64,000 bases of DNA, taken from NCBI GenBank assembly GCA_965283955.1, contig CBDIQW010000001.1:496001-560000 (forward strand). The letters run 5' to 3'. The notes beneath the pieces are model-generated. The model was not told where the DNA came from and did not search any database. It saw only the letters and a program-made list of their open reading frames with translations. Below are positions 1 to 9,517 of this stretch, piece after piece (within the stretch, counting starts at the first letter, position 1; each line of letters opens with the position of its first letter). Source of the stretch: Emticicia sp965283955 (GTDB lineage Bacteria > Bacteroidota > Bacteroidia > Cytophagales > Spirosomataceae). The position numbers and the translations under genes are program-made.

Positions 1-1609
1 CTCACTCTATTCCAACGTCGTTTTTGTTTTCTTTTCTGCATAATATCTCTGAGTTCTTGTCTTAAAGTTGTTCGTGTTTCAACATAACAAGCATTGGGAG
101 CATCGGGAAGTTTTCTATAAATTGGTAGAAATAGTCCAAAGTAAGTACTGATTCCTTTTGGATTCCCAATATTTAAGACTCCACCTAAATTTTCAGTTCC
201 GATAAAGAAAGTAGCCTGCTCTTCCTGTAAGTCCAATTGTTAGATTTCGATAACCATTTTGTAACGCAATTGGGACAGCCACATCAAACATTTTTGATTC
301 GTATCGAGGCGTAACAGCAAACATCGAAGGTTGATTCATTCCAAGTGCTTTTGGGTTTCTCAAGCTTTGAATCCAAGTAGCATTAAAGTAGATTTTTTCA
401 GAAAACTTATAATCAAAATTGGAAGAAAGAGCCATCGGGAGTGACGATCTGAATGATTGTTGATAATTTGCATCATTCAAATTAAAAGCAATATTCATTT
501 GATTATATAATCTATCGGGCGAATCAATTTTATTGAAAGTTCCTGGCTGAACCAATATATTTGTTTGATTTATCTGGGTAATACTTACATAATTAGGGTT
601 GTTATAATTAATATTTCCAACATCAATTAGAGCTACACCGATTCGGTATAAATACTTATTTTTAGTGCCGTCCATTCTAAACTTCCCATTAATTTTCATA
701 TCATATTTATCAAATTCAGGGCGAAATTCGTAAACTGCTCCAATATCGAAACCGTAGCCAATGCCAGCTGCTAAATTTCCAAATAGCCAATCAGTACTAA
801 AACTTGCCGAACGAATGGCATCGCTTGTTGTTGTTCCATAAGTACCACTGGCAGTTCTGAAAAAAACATCTTGGCGAAGTGGTCTTACGGCATTCGCATC
901 AACTGTAAAGTCTAAATTTTCGCCCTTGTAATGAATATTCAACAAACCATTCAGGCGTTTAACAGTCAGTACCTACTTTAAAAAATCTTGATCTTGTTCT
1001 CTTACAACTGCTCCAAGTGTAAATCCCAGTTCTGTATAGCCATTAAGGTTTAACAATAAATTATTATTGTCTTGCGTAATTCCATATAAATCAGGTATGA
1101 CAGTCCCTTTGACCATAATATGAGCAACATCAGAGCTTGTATTATCTAAGTTCGTTAGTACACGCACACGAGAAGTAAAACCGATTGCAAATTTTACTTT
1201 CTCAAAAGTATATATCATTGAAGGTCACTTTTACATCAGCTGCCGCAAAAGCAACACTGTTTGTTTTTCCTATTGCTTCCTTAATATAGCTTGGTCGAAA
1301 ACCTGGCAAGCCATTGGGAGCTCTATAACGGTTGGGGACTGTATTTGTAGTCAATCCAATAAAAGAGTATGGCGCGCCTCAAGCAGCATAATTATTTATA
1401 AATTCAGTATTTACTCCTGCAACATTTAAGAAAAATTTATAGCGAGAATCAGCAATATTAGCAGGATTTGCCGCAATAGTATAAGTTCCTGCGTAATTAC
1501 TCGTTGAGATTCCGAGCCATTGTTGTGCAGTGGAAAGAAAAGGGATAAAAAAAGAGAAAAAAGTATTCGCATTTTTTTGTAGAAAAGGACAGTTTTGGAT
1601 TAGGCTCAC
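1..1609 (-). pseudogene. DUF5723-type outer-membrane protein, broken and partial
   Basis: Reading frames on the minus strand join into one protein: a signal-peptide-like start, then a motif around NYAGTYTIAANPANIADSR, which I recognise as the N-terminus of DUF5723 proteins (Bacteroidota beta-barrel proteins, often with a C-terminal OmpA domain). As sequenced it is interrupted by an in-frame TGA at 1379-1381 (a Trp codon would fit), a frameshift near 1210, an in-frame TAG at 973-975 and a frameshift near 193. Similarity resumes after each break (GTENLGGVLNIGNPKG near 190-145) and the frame is still open at the left edge, so the gene is also partial. No OmpA domain is visible yet; it would lie outside the window. 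The family role is unknown, presumably envelope-associated. The many breaks may be real decay or poor consensus quality. Confidence 0.7.
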
Positions 1610-1721
1610 TCAATTAAAATAAACGGCCTACAAAAGTAAATAATTATACTCAATTGCTTTTGTTTTTAAAGAGATTAATCCTATTTTAGAATTTCATTTA
1701 CTCAAAGACCAAAGAAAACAC

Positions 1722-3185
1722 ATGAATTACAATTTTAGTACCTACAAAACCGATAATTTCTTCGATGAGATGATTACTCCTGATGCTAATGCACGTACAG
1801 GAAATCAAGTACTTAAAAACACGATAGAAAGTCTTGCTTTTGAGAATCTGAAGAATAAACAAAAAGCGGCAGAACGTTCGATGGTCTCGGCGGGTATTAC
1901 ATTCAACGTTTACTCAGAAGATGGTGGAACAGAACGAATAATTCCGATAGATATTGTGCCAAGAGTAATTGACTCTCAAGAATGGGACAATCTTGAAAAA
2001 GGCTTAGTTCAGCGAATTACTGCACTCAATATGTTTTTACAAGATGTTTATAATGAGCAGAAAATTATTCATGATGGTATTGTTCCTCGTGAAATCATTG
2101 AATCAAGCAAAGGATTTTTGCCTGAATGTAAAGGACTAACTCCGCCAAAAGGTGTATGGATTCATATAACAGGAACTGACCTTATCAGAGATAATAATGG
2201 CGTTTTTACAGTTCTTGAAGATAATCTCCGATGTCCTTCGGGAGTTTCATATATGCTTGAAAACCGTGAATTATCCAAACAAACTTTTCCTGATGTGCTT
2301 TCACAAACTAATGTTAGAGCAATTTCAGAATATCCAGCAAAATTACTTGAAGTCTTGCGTTATACCTCTGGGCGACCTGACCCAACTGTGGCAGTTTTAA
2401 CCCCAGGGATTTATAATTCAGCTTACTTTGAGCATTCATATTTAGCTCAGCAAATGGGTGTTGAATTAGTAGATTACCGTGATTTGGTTGTAGTTGGCGA
2501 TTATCTAAAAATGCGAACAACCAAAGGTTTTAAAACTATTGATGTATTATACAGAAGAATTGATGATACATTCCTCGACCCAAAAACATTTAATCCTCAC
2601 TCGTTGATTGGTATCCCAGGTTTGTTTGATGTTTACAGAAAAGGAAATATTGGCTTGGCTAATGCCCCTGGTACTGGTGTGGCTGATGACAAAGTAGTCT
2701 ATGCTTACGTTCCGAGAATTATCAAGTATTATTTAGGAGAAGAAGCCATCATTCCAAACGTAGAAACCTACCTTTGCGGTGAACCAGATTCGATGAAGTA
2801 TGTTCTTGAAAATATTGAGAAATTAGTTGTAAAAGAAGCCAACGAAGCAGGTGGTTACGGAATGCTGATTGGTCCGAAAGCCAGCAAAGAAGAACATGAC
2901 AAATTTAGGGGTTTGATTCAGGCAAATCCAAGAAATTATATTGCACAACCAACGATCTCTCTTTCACGCAGCCCTTGCTTGGTTGAAGATGGACTCGAAG
3001 GTCGCCACGTTGACTTACGCCCTTACATCCTCTATGGAGATGGAATTCACGTAACCCCAGGTGGACTTACTCGTGTTGCCTTGAAAAAAGGCTCATTAGT
3101 AGTAAACTCTTCGCAAGGTGGTGGAAGTAAAGATACTTGGTTATTATCTAATGATGAATTATTAATGATAAATGGTGAATTGTGA
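1722..3185 (+). CDS. Circularly permuted type 2 ATP-grasp protein
   Basis: A 487-residue protein of the DUF404/DUF407 (circularly permuted ATP-grasp type 2) family, with the family-typical segments VLEDNLRCPSGVSYMLENR (about residues 168-186), GEPDSMKYVLEN and VVKEANEAGGYGMLIGP (about 375-390), and DLRPYILYG near the C-terminus. The fold implies ATP-dependent carboxylate-amine or peptide-like ligation; the substrate is unknown. In many bacteria this gene sits in an operon with an alpha-E (DUF403) protein and a transglutaminase-like protein; neither is next to it here. The start gives an N-terminus normal for the family. The gene to the right is on the same strand, 76 bases away, and unrelated. 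Confidence 0.85.
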   Translation: MNYNFSTYKTDNFFDEMITPDANARTGNQVLKNTIESLAFENLKNKQKAAERSMVSAGITFNVYSEDGGTERIIPIDIVPRVIDSQEWDNLEKGLVQRITALNMFLQDVYNEQKIIHDGIVPREIIESSKGFLPECKGLTPPKGVWIHITGTDLIRDNNGVFTVLEDNLRCPSGVSYMLENRELSKQTFPDVLSQTNVRAISEYPAKLLEVLRYTSGRPDPTVAVLTPGIYNSAYFEHSYLAQQMGVELVDYRDLVVVGDYLKMRTTKGFKTIDVLYRRIDDTFLDPKTFNPHSLIGIPGLFDVYRKGNIGLANAPGTGVADDKVVYAYVPRIIKYYLGEEAIIPNVETYLCGEPDSMKYVLENIEKLVVKEANEAGGYGMLIGPKASKEEHDKFRGLIQANPRNYIAQPTISLSRSPCLVEDGLEGRHVDLRPYILYGDGIHVTPGGLTRVALKKGSLVVNSSQGGGSKDTWLLSNDELLMINGEL

Positions 3186-3261
3186 TAGATAAAATGTTAG
3201 AAAGACCGAAAACAATTTTGAATTAATTCATCATTAAGCATTTAACATTAAGCATTATAAC

Positions 3262-3816
3262 ATGAATATTACACGTTTTTCAACATTAGTGGCAATTGTG
3301 GTTTTGGCAGCTTTGTCGAGATTTATTCCACACCCATTTAATTTTACGCCAATTGCAGCTATTGCATTGTTTGGTGGTGCATATTTTACTAATCGTTGGC
3401 AAGCAATTGCAGTTCCTATGGGTGCAATGCTTTTGAGCGATACTATTATCGAATTACAAGGTAAAATGGGCTTCCACTCAGGTACAGTAATGGTCTATGG
3501 AGCTTTTGCAATTGTAGCTATTCTGGGAATGGTAGCTTTGAAAAAGGTTAGTCCATTGAAAGTAATTTCAACTGCATTGGCAAGTTCATTGGTTTTCTTT
3601 TTGATTACTAATTGTGCTTTTTTCTACCCAGTGCCAGAAGTTATCGACCCAACAATGATTTCTTATCCTCATACATTTGAAGGCTTAATATCTTCATATA
3701 CAGCAGGTTTACCATTCTTGAAAAATCAAATTTTAGGAGATTTATTCTTTTCGGGAGTATTGTTTGGTGGATTTGCTTTACTACAAAAACGTTTTGAAGC
3801 TTTGAAAATGGCTTAG
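3262..3816 (+). CDS. DUF6580 family integral membrane protein
   Basis: A 184-residue, very hydrophobic protein with about five predicted membrane segments. The opening segment FIPHPFNFTPIAAIALFGG is characteristic of DUF6580, small membrane proteins that look like substrate-binding (S) components of ECF-type uptake systems. No substrate can be inferred, and no ATPase or transmembrane energising partner is adjacent. A strong hairpin with a T-run follows the gene, so it is probably the last gene of its transcript. Confidence 0.75.
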   Translation: MNITRFSTLVAIVVLAALSRFIPHPFNFTPIAAIALFGGAYFTNRWQAIAVPMGAMLLSDTIIELQGKMGFHSGTVMVYGAFAIVAILGMVALKKVSPLKVISTALASSLVFFLITNCAFFYPVPEVIDPTMISYPHTFEGLISSYTAGLPFLKNQILGDLFFSGVLFGGFALLQKRFEALKMA

Positions 3817-3846
3817 AAACCAAAACAAAAATATTTAATAAAAAAT

Positions 3847-3880
3847 GAGCGTGTGAACATTGATAACACGCTCGTTTTTT
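3847..3880. terminator. Bidirectional Rho-independent terminator
   Basis: Perfect 8-bp stem GAGCGTGT / ACACGCTC with a 12-base (by position 3855-3865) loop, followed by six T on the plus strand and preceded by an A-run that gives a T-run on the minus strand. It lies between the convergent DUF6580 and ion-channel genes and can serve both. Confidence 0.85.
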
Positions 3881-3907
3881 GTAGAACAATTCTCTGAATT
3901 GTTCATC

Positions 3908-4432
3908 CTATTTCTTCAACTTTTTAAGTGAATCTTTCATTGAAATAAAGTCTGAAAGAATAAAAATTATCGTCAAAAAAGCGATGATTACTTCCATCAA
4001 AACTAAGATTTTAGCAGGAACTGTGGCGGGCATTAAATCGCCATAGCCGAAGAATGTGAAGTTCAGTACACTAAAATAAAAAAACTCAAAGGCTTTTTCA
4101 AAAGTGCCAAATTCGGGCATTACACCAACAAAACTACGTGTATCAACTTCATACAAACAGAAAAAATCTACGGCAAAAGAAAGCGTCATTTGTCCGATAT
4201 TGTAAGTCATTAGAAACAAAAATCGGTGATAGGCAATATCTTCAGAAGTGGCAATGAGCAATTGGGTAGAATTCTCAAAAATGAAGTAAATACTCTTCAA
4301 AAATGCCCAAATTGTGATGAAAACAGCAAGTGTTTGCACAGAAAACCATGCCTGTGCAAACACTATTTTGAATAAAAAGGCTACCACAAAAAGTGTAGCA
4401 AATTCGGCTATTTCACGCTTGGGGAATGTCAT
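3908..4432 (-). CDS. Small potassium channel (Ion_trans_2 family)
   Basis: About 174 residues with a pore loop containing the K+ selectivity-filter signature FFGYGDLMP (about residue 133), flanked by hydrophobic helices. This fits the two-pore-helix K+ channel fold (pfam07885). I chose the ATG at 4432; the frame stays open to a TTG at 4444 that overlaps the metH stop, but the ATG lies only 8 bases after that stop. It is therefore likely cotranscribed behind metH. No cytoplasmic RCK/TrkA domain is present, so gating cannot be predicted. Confidence 0.8.
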   Translation of the reverse strand: MTFPKREIAEFATLFVVAFLFKIVFAQAWFSVQTLAVFITIWAFLKSIYFIFENSTQLLIATSEDIAYHRFLFLMTYNIGQMTLSFAVDFFCLYEVDTRSFVGVMPEFGTFEKAFEFFYFSVLNFTFFGYGDLMPATVPAKILVLMEVIIAFLTIIFILSDFISMKDSLKKLKK

Positions 4433-4967
4433 TTTTATTCTCAATCATAATTTAAAACTGGAGCGAGCCATTTTTCAACCTCTTCAAGTGGCATATTTTT
4501 GCGTTTGGCATAATCAACCACTTGGTCTTTAGCAATTTTCCCGATAGTAAAATACTTGCTTTCTGGATGGGCAAAATACCAACCACTTACCGAACTCGCT
4601 GGGTACATTGCAAAACTTTCCGTCAATTCGATGCCGATTCGACCTGCATCTAACAAATTGAATAAAGCTGTTTTTTCGGTATGGTCTGGGCAGGCAGGAT
4701 ACCCTGGTGCTGGACGAATACCTTGGTATTTTTCGGCAATTAAGTCTTCGTTGCTCAATGTTTCGTCTGAAACATAGCCCCAAAACTCTTTTCTCACACG
4801 CTCGTGCATTAATTCAGTAAATGCTTCGGCCAAACGGTCGGCGATGGCTTTTAACATGATTGAATTATAATCGTCGTGTTCTTTTTCGTATTGTTCGAGC
4901 AATGCCTCGATTCCCAAACCTGCTGTTACGGCAAAACCACCGATGTAGTCGACATTCGCATTCGATT

Positions 4968-4995
4968 GTAGAGTCAGGGCATGCCCTGACTCTAC
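4968..4995. repeat. 28-bp perfect palindrome inserted in frame in metH
   Basis: Left half GTAGAGTCAGGGCA is followed directly by its exact reverse complement. On the metH strand it encodes SVESGHALTLQ within a loop of the reactivation domain, between the conserved LSDYIAP and VDYIGGFAVTAG segments, where other MetH proteins have a much shorter link. It looks like a palindromic element that spread into a coding region without breaking the frame, comparable to Rickettsia palindromic elements. Confidence 0.8.
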
Positions 4996-6011
4996 TGAGG
5001 CAGGGGCAATATAATCTGATAAACACAAATTAGGCAAATTTTGTGCTTTTAAATTTTGTTGACGAAGGTTGTGTAAAACCGCCAAAGGAGGGTTTTCTAC
5101 CAATTCACCAGTTTCTGAAACAGCCGTTTCGCTCAAAATTCTGTATCCAGTATTTTTCAACACTCCTTGTCCAGCGGCATCGTATTCGTAGGCTTCAAAA
5201 TTATGTAAAATAATGTCATCTCCTACCGAATTGGCTGGATAAAAACCAACTACTGCTTTCGCCTGCAATGATTTTTCGGTAATTACTTTTTTGAGCATTG
5301 CTTGAGCATCATCATAGAGTTTTTTGGCTTCTTTCCCTACGGTTTCATCATCAAAAATCTTTGGATATTTTCCTGATAATTGCCAAGTTTGGAAGAATGG
5401 TGTCCAGTCGATGTATTTGGCAATTTCGGCTAAATCGTAATCTTCAAAAACTTTTGTTCCCAAAAATTTAGGCTTGGTTGCTTTATAATTACGCCAATCA
5501 ATTTTTACATGGTTTTCTCTGGCTTTTTCAATCGGAATAAAGTTTTTATCTTTCTGACGGCTGGCATGGTCGATTCTTAGTTGAGCATATTGAGCCTTGA
5601 TTTCATCGAAAATCTCTTGATTTGTTTGTTCATTTTGCATCAAACGCCCAGCCACAGGCACACTTTTCGAGGCATCCAAAACGTGAATTACTGGCCCCGA
5701 ATAATGCGGGTCAATTTTCACCGCCGTGTGAATTCGAGAGGTTGTTGCACCACCTATCAACAATGGAATTTTGAATCCTTGACGCTCCATTTCTTTGGCT
5801 ACGCCAACCATTTCATCAAGACTTGGGGTAATCAAACCACTCAACCCGATAATATCGACGTTGTGCTTTTTGGCTTCTTCCAAAATCTTATTGGTTGGCA
5901 CCATCACGCCTAAATCAATGATTTCGTAATTATTACAAGCTAAAACAACCCCTACGATATTTTTACCAATATCATGCACGTCACCTTTTACAGTTGCGAG
6001 GAGAATGCGTC

Positions 6012-6035
6012 CAGCCCCCTTGCCCCCAGAGGGGG
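6012..6035 (+). repeat. Terminal inverted repeat of the metH element (distal end)
   Basis: Reads CAGCCCCCTTGCCCCCAGAG plus GGGG on the plus strand; pairs with 6447-6470. On the metH strand it encodes the end of the insert (TPSGGKGAG). Confidence 0.85.
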
Positions 6036-6446
6036 TTTCAGATTCAGCTATTTTTTTACTTAAATTTTGTAATGTTGATAATACTTTATCAATCACAAGT
6101 TCAAATTGAGACAAAACTTCATCATTTGTAAAGCGGATTACTTCAAAACCTTGTTTATTTAGCCATGCTGTTCTTTCAAAATCAGATGCTACATTTTCAG
6201 GTAATTGATGAATTAATCCATCAATTTCAATGACTAAATTCGTTTCCAAACAAACAAAATCGGCAATGTATTGACCAATAATATGTTGTCTTCTGAATTT
6301 GTATCCTTCAAGTTTTTTCCCTCTCAATATCTCCCAGAAAACTTCCTCCGCTTTTGTTGGATTACTTCTCATTCTTTTAGCAAAATCCTTCAATAAACCA
6401 TACAAAATAGGGTCAGCAGTTTCACGATATGCTCCCTTATTTTGCT

Positions 6447-6470
6447 CCCCCTCTGGGGGTTGGGGGGCTG
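6447..6470 (-). repeat. Terminal inverted repeat of the metH element (proximal end)
   Basis: On the minus strand reads CAGCCCCCCAACCCCCAGAG plus GGGG; three mismatches to its partner at 6012-6035. It encodes TAPQPPEGE at the start of the insert. Confidence 0.85.
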
Positions 6471-8902
6471 TTTTCTTCTTCTCTTCTTCAATAAACGGCA
6501 GTAAATAAGCAACGGCTTTCTTCATTACTCTTGCCGATTTTACGACTTGCGGCAAAAACATTTTTCCTTCGCCAAACAAATCGCCCACCACGTTCATACC
6601 ATCCATCAGAGGGCCTTCAATAACTTGCAATGGTTTTTCAAATCCTTGGCGAGCTTCTTCTACATCTTCATCGATAAACTCGGTTAAACCTTTAATGAGA
6701 GCGTGTTCCAAACGTTTTCCAACTGGCAATTCTCTCCAAGCATTATCTACTACAACTTCTTTTCCTTTCGATTTTACGGTTTCGGCAAAAGTTACCAATC
6801 GCTCAGTAGCATCGGGGCGACGATTGAGCAATACATCTTCGCAAAGCTCCAACATGTCTTTCGGAATATCATCGTAAACGCCCAGTTGTCCAGCATTTAC
6901 GATTCCCATATCCATACCTGCTTTGATGGCGTGGTATAAGAAAATCGTGTGCATGGCCTCACGCACAGGCTCATTTCCCCTAAAACTAAACGAAATATTT
7001 GAAACCCCACCCGAAACTTTGGCGTGTGGCAAGTTTTCTTTTATCCAACGAGTAGCATTAATAAAGTCAACTGCATAATTGTTGTGTTCTTCCAAACCCG
7101 TAGCTACGGTCAAGATATTTGGGTCGAAAATGATGTCTTGCGGAGGAAAGTTTACTTCATTCACCAAAATATCGTAGGCTCTTTTGCAGATTTCAATTCT
7201 ACGCTCATAAGAATCGGCTTGGCCAACTTCATCAAAAGCCATCACGACTGTTGAAGCACCATAACGTTTTACTTTTTCGGCCGACTCTCTGAACTTCGCT
7301 TCACCTTCTTTCAATGAAATTGAGTTTACAATAGATTTTCCTTGCACACATTTCAAACCCGCTTCGATAACTTCCCATTTCGAGGAGTCAATCATAATTG
7401 GCAATCTCGCAATATCAGGCTCGGCAGCAATCAAATTTAAGAAAGTAGTCATGGCTTCTACGCCATCAATCATGCCTTCATCAAGGTTTACATCAATTAC
7501 CTGAGCTCCATTTTCTGCTTGATTTCTTGCCACCGAAAGTGCATCGTCGTATTTCCCTTCACGAATCAAACGTGCAAAAGCCTTTGAACCTGTTACATTA
7601 CAACGTTCACCGACATTCACAAAGTTGGTTTCTTTGGTCATTTTCAAAGGTTCTAAGCCCGAAACCTTTTGAATAGGCTCAAAAGTAGGTATTTCACGAG
7701 GCTTGTATTTTGCCGAAACTTCAGCAATTGCTTTGATGTGGGCTGGTGTTGTTCCGCAACAGCCACCAATTATGTTCATAAAGCCATTTTGTAGGAAATC
7801 CTCTACAATTACGGCCATTTCTGCTGGCGATTGGTCATATTCACCCATTTCGTTTGGCAAACCAGCATTTGGGTGAGCTGAAACCATGAATGGTGCTTCG
7901 TTGGCCAAAATCTGTACATAAGGACGCATCAAATCTGCCACAAAGCACAGTTTAGCCCAATCGACAATAAATCTATATGAGAAACTGAAGTCAAGAAAGC
8001 CTCGGTTGTTTGTCCCGAAAGCGTTCTTCCAGAAGCATCTGTAATAGTTCCCGAAACCATTACTGGAATATTGTTTTGCACAAATTCCAATAAATTCGCT
8101 CTCGTTTGCTTAGGTATTGAGCCACTTTGCAATGGTCGAACCGTGCCATTTTTTACATCATGAGCAAACAAATCAATGGCGTATAAAGCAGCCTTGGCAT
8201 TAAGTGTATCAAAAATAGTTTCAACTAAAAGGACATCAGCACCACCATCAACTAAACCTTGAATTTGCTCATAATAAGCATCTACGAGTTCATCGAAAGT
8301 TATGGCACGGAAACCTGGGTCATTTACATCGGGAGAGAGTGAAAGCGTACGGTTAGTTGTACTCGATTGAACCAGCTACAAAACGAGGTTTCTGCGGATT
8401 TTTAGCGGTAAATTCATCGGCTACTTCACGAGCAATTTTGGCAGATTGATAATTCAATTCATACACATAATCTTCCATGTGGTAGTCGGCCATGGCGATT
8501 GATGTTCCCGAAAAAGTGTTCGTCTCGGCAATATCAGCCCCAGCTTCAAAGTATTTAGCATGAATTTCTTTAATAACTTCTGGCTTCGTGATAGAAAGCA
8601 TATCGTTATTACCTTTCACTTCATACGGAAAATCTTTGAAACGCTCGCCACGATAATCTGCATCAGATAATTTGTATTCTTGAATCAACGAACCCATTGC
8701 ACCGTCAAGCACAAGGATTCTATCTTTTAGTATTTCTCGGATGTTAGCCACTTCTTAACCTTATTTTTTTGTGATAATAATTTTGCAATTCAGAAAATTG
8801 CTGCACTGTCAAACAACAAAATTTATCTTACAAAAGTACGATTTAAAGATTGATTTTTTAAATAATTTACAAAAAATAGATAAATTATCTAAAACTTGAT
8901 TG

Positions 8903-8930
8903 TTTGATACGGTTTTTATTTTTAATTTTG
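8903..8930 (+). promoter_or_regulatory. Putative Bacteroidota-type promoter of the Lrp gene
   Basis: TTTG at 8903-8906 and TAATTTTG at 8923-8930 fit the -33/-7 pattern of Bacteroidota sigma factors, although the 16-base spacer is short. The start codon follows 33 bases later. Confidence 0.4.
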
Positions 8931-8963
8931 ACATAAATATTTGATAAAAACGACATTTTATCT

Positions 8964-9425
8964 ATGCAAAAATTAGATAGTACTGACCGTGAAATTTTGA
9001 AGTCGCTTCAAGAAAATGCACACCTGACCACTAAAGAACTGGCCTCTCGACTAAATCTTTCGCCTACGCCTGTGTATGAGCGTGTGCGAAGACTCGAAAA
9101 TGAGGGAGTGATAAAGAAATACGTTGCCCTAATTGACCGTGAGAAAGTGGGCAAAGATTTGATGGTTTTTTGTAATATCCGTCTGAAAGAACACGCCCAA
9201 GAAGCAGGAAAAAAATTTGTGCAGGAAATTGTGAAGTTAGATGAAGTAATTGAATGCCACAATATCTCGGGCGAATACGATTTTATGATAAAAGTAGTGG
9301 TGGAAGATATGCGTGAATACCAAAGCTTCCTAATGAATAAATTGGCTTCACTCGAAAATATTGGAAGCACACACAGCACTTTTGTAATGAGTGAGATTAA
9401 AAACGAAACGAGGTTGGATATTTAA
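8964..9425 (+). CDS. Lrp/AsnC family transcriptional regulator
   Basis: 153 residues. The N-terminal AsnC-type winged helix (LDSTDREILKSLQENAHLT, then LSPTPVYERVRRLENEGVIKKY) is followed by a C-terminal RAM ligand-binding domain (FCNIRLKEHA through STHSTFVMSEIKNETRLDI). Length and architecture are normal. Members of the family usually respond to amino acids. It is divergent from metH and convergent with an ALDH7-type dehydrogenase, so it might control either amino-acid-linked gene; the sequence does not say which. Its TAA stop directly abuts a G/C-run repeat. Confidence 0.9.
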   Translation: MQKLDSTDREILKSLQENAHLTTKELASRLNLSPTPVYERVRRLENEGVIKKYVALIDREKVGKDLMVFCNIRLKEHAQEAGKKFVQEIVKLDEVIECHNISGEYDFMIKVVVEDMREYQSFLMNKLASLENIGSTHSTFVMSEIKNETRLDI

Positions 9426-9517
9426 AGCCCCCCACCCCCCGATGGGGGAGCTTTCTATGCTACAACTATTTTTCGATTCCCCCATCGGGGACGGTCCGCC
9501 GTTGCGGGTAGGGGGCT
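9426..9517. repeat. ORF-less inverted-repeat element related to the metH element ends
   Basis: Left arm begins AGCCCCCCACCCCCCGATGG; the right arm ends in GGGGGCT and holds the complementary CCCCCATCGGGG (9479-9490 against 9437-9448). The right arm carries an extra GC-rich stretch. The element fills the gap between two convergent genes exactly: it starts at the base after the Lrp stop, and its last bases form part of the ALDH stop codon. Confidence 0.65.

Larger units (their letters stand above)
6012..6470 (-). mobile_element. In-frame DUF559 element with inverted-repeat ends
   Basis: A 459-bp (153-codon) insert in metH, between the B12 cap helices and the B12-binding domain. Its ends are 24-bp inverted repeats matching at 21 positions, each beginning CAGCCCCC and ending in the small palindrome CCCCCAGAGGGGG. 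The interior encodes, in the metH frame, a complete DUF559 domain (PD-(D/E)XK endonuclease-like, related to Vsr-type nucleases): SNPTKAEEVFWEILRGKKL, then YIADFVCLETNLVIEIDG with the expected acidic D and E-x-D residues. There are no stops, so it would be translated as part of MetH. No intein splice motifs are visible. Boundaries are uncertain by a few bases and no target duplication was identified. Confidence 0.8.
4441..8751 (-). pseudogene. metH: Cobalamin-dependent methionine synthase, frameshifted as sequenced
   Basis: MetH transfers a methyl group from methyltetrahydrofolate to homocysteine via cob(I)alamin. Domains in order: homocysteine-binding barrel (LDGAMGSLIQ at the start; Zn ligand motifs NCALG and GGCCGTTPAH), pterin-binding barrel, B12 cap, B12-binding Rossmann domain (GDVHDIGKNIVG) and reactivation domain (RPAPGYPACPDH). 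Two frameshifts break the first domain: near 8355, in the normally invariant G-S-x-G-P-T-N segment, and near 7935, inside NCALGAD. The rest is intact, so sequencing error is more likely than decay. Two in-frame insertions absent from ordinary MetH are listed separately (6012-6470 and 4968-4995). Without breaks the chain would be about 1,437 residues against about 1,230 usually. Divergent from the Lrp gene; followed by the ion channel. Confidence 0.9.

Noticed and set aside
5581..5913. Antisense frames across metH, nuo and T9SS genes (several over 200 bases)
   Set aside because: All are complementary-strand shadows of conserved coding sequence with no independent evidence.
6012..6470. The metH insert as an intein
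   Set aside because: No Cys/Ser at a splice start, no His-Asn end, no intein blocks; the ends are inverted DNA repeats and the content is DUF559.
8752..8963. Cobalamin or SAM riboswitch upstream of metH
   Set aside because: Only about 210 AT-rich bases shared with the divergent Lrp gene; I could see no B12-box or SAM-type core.
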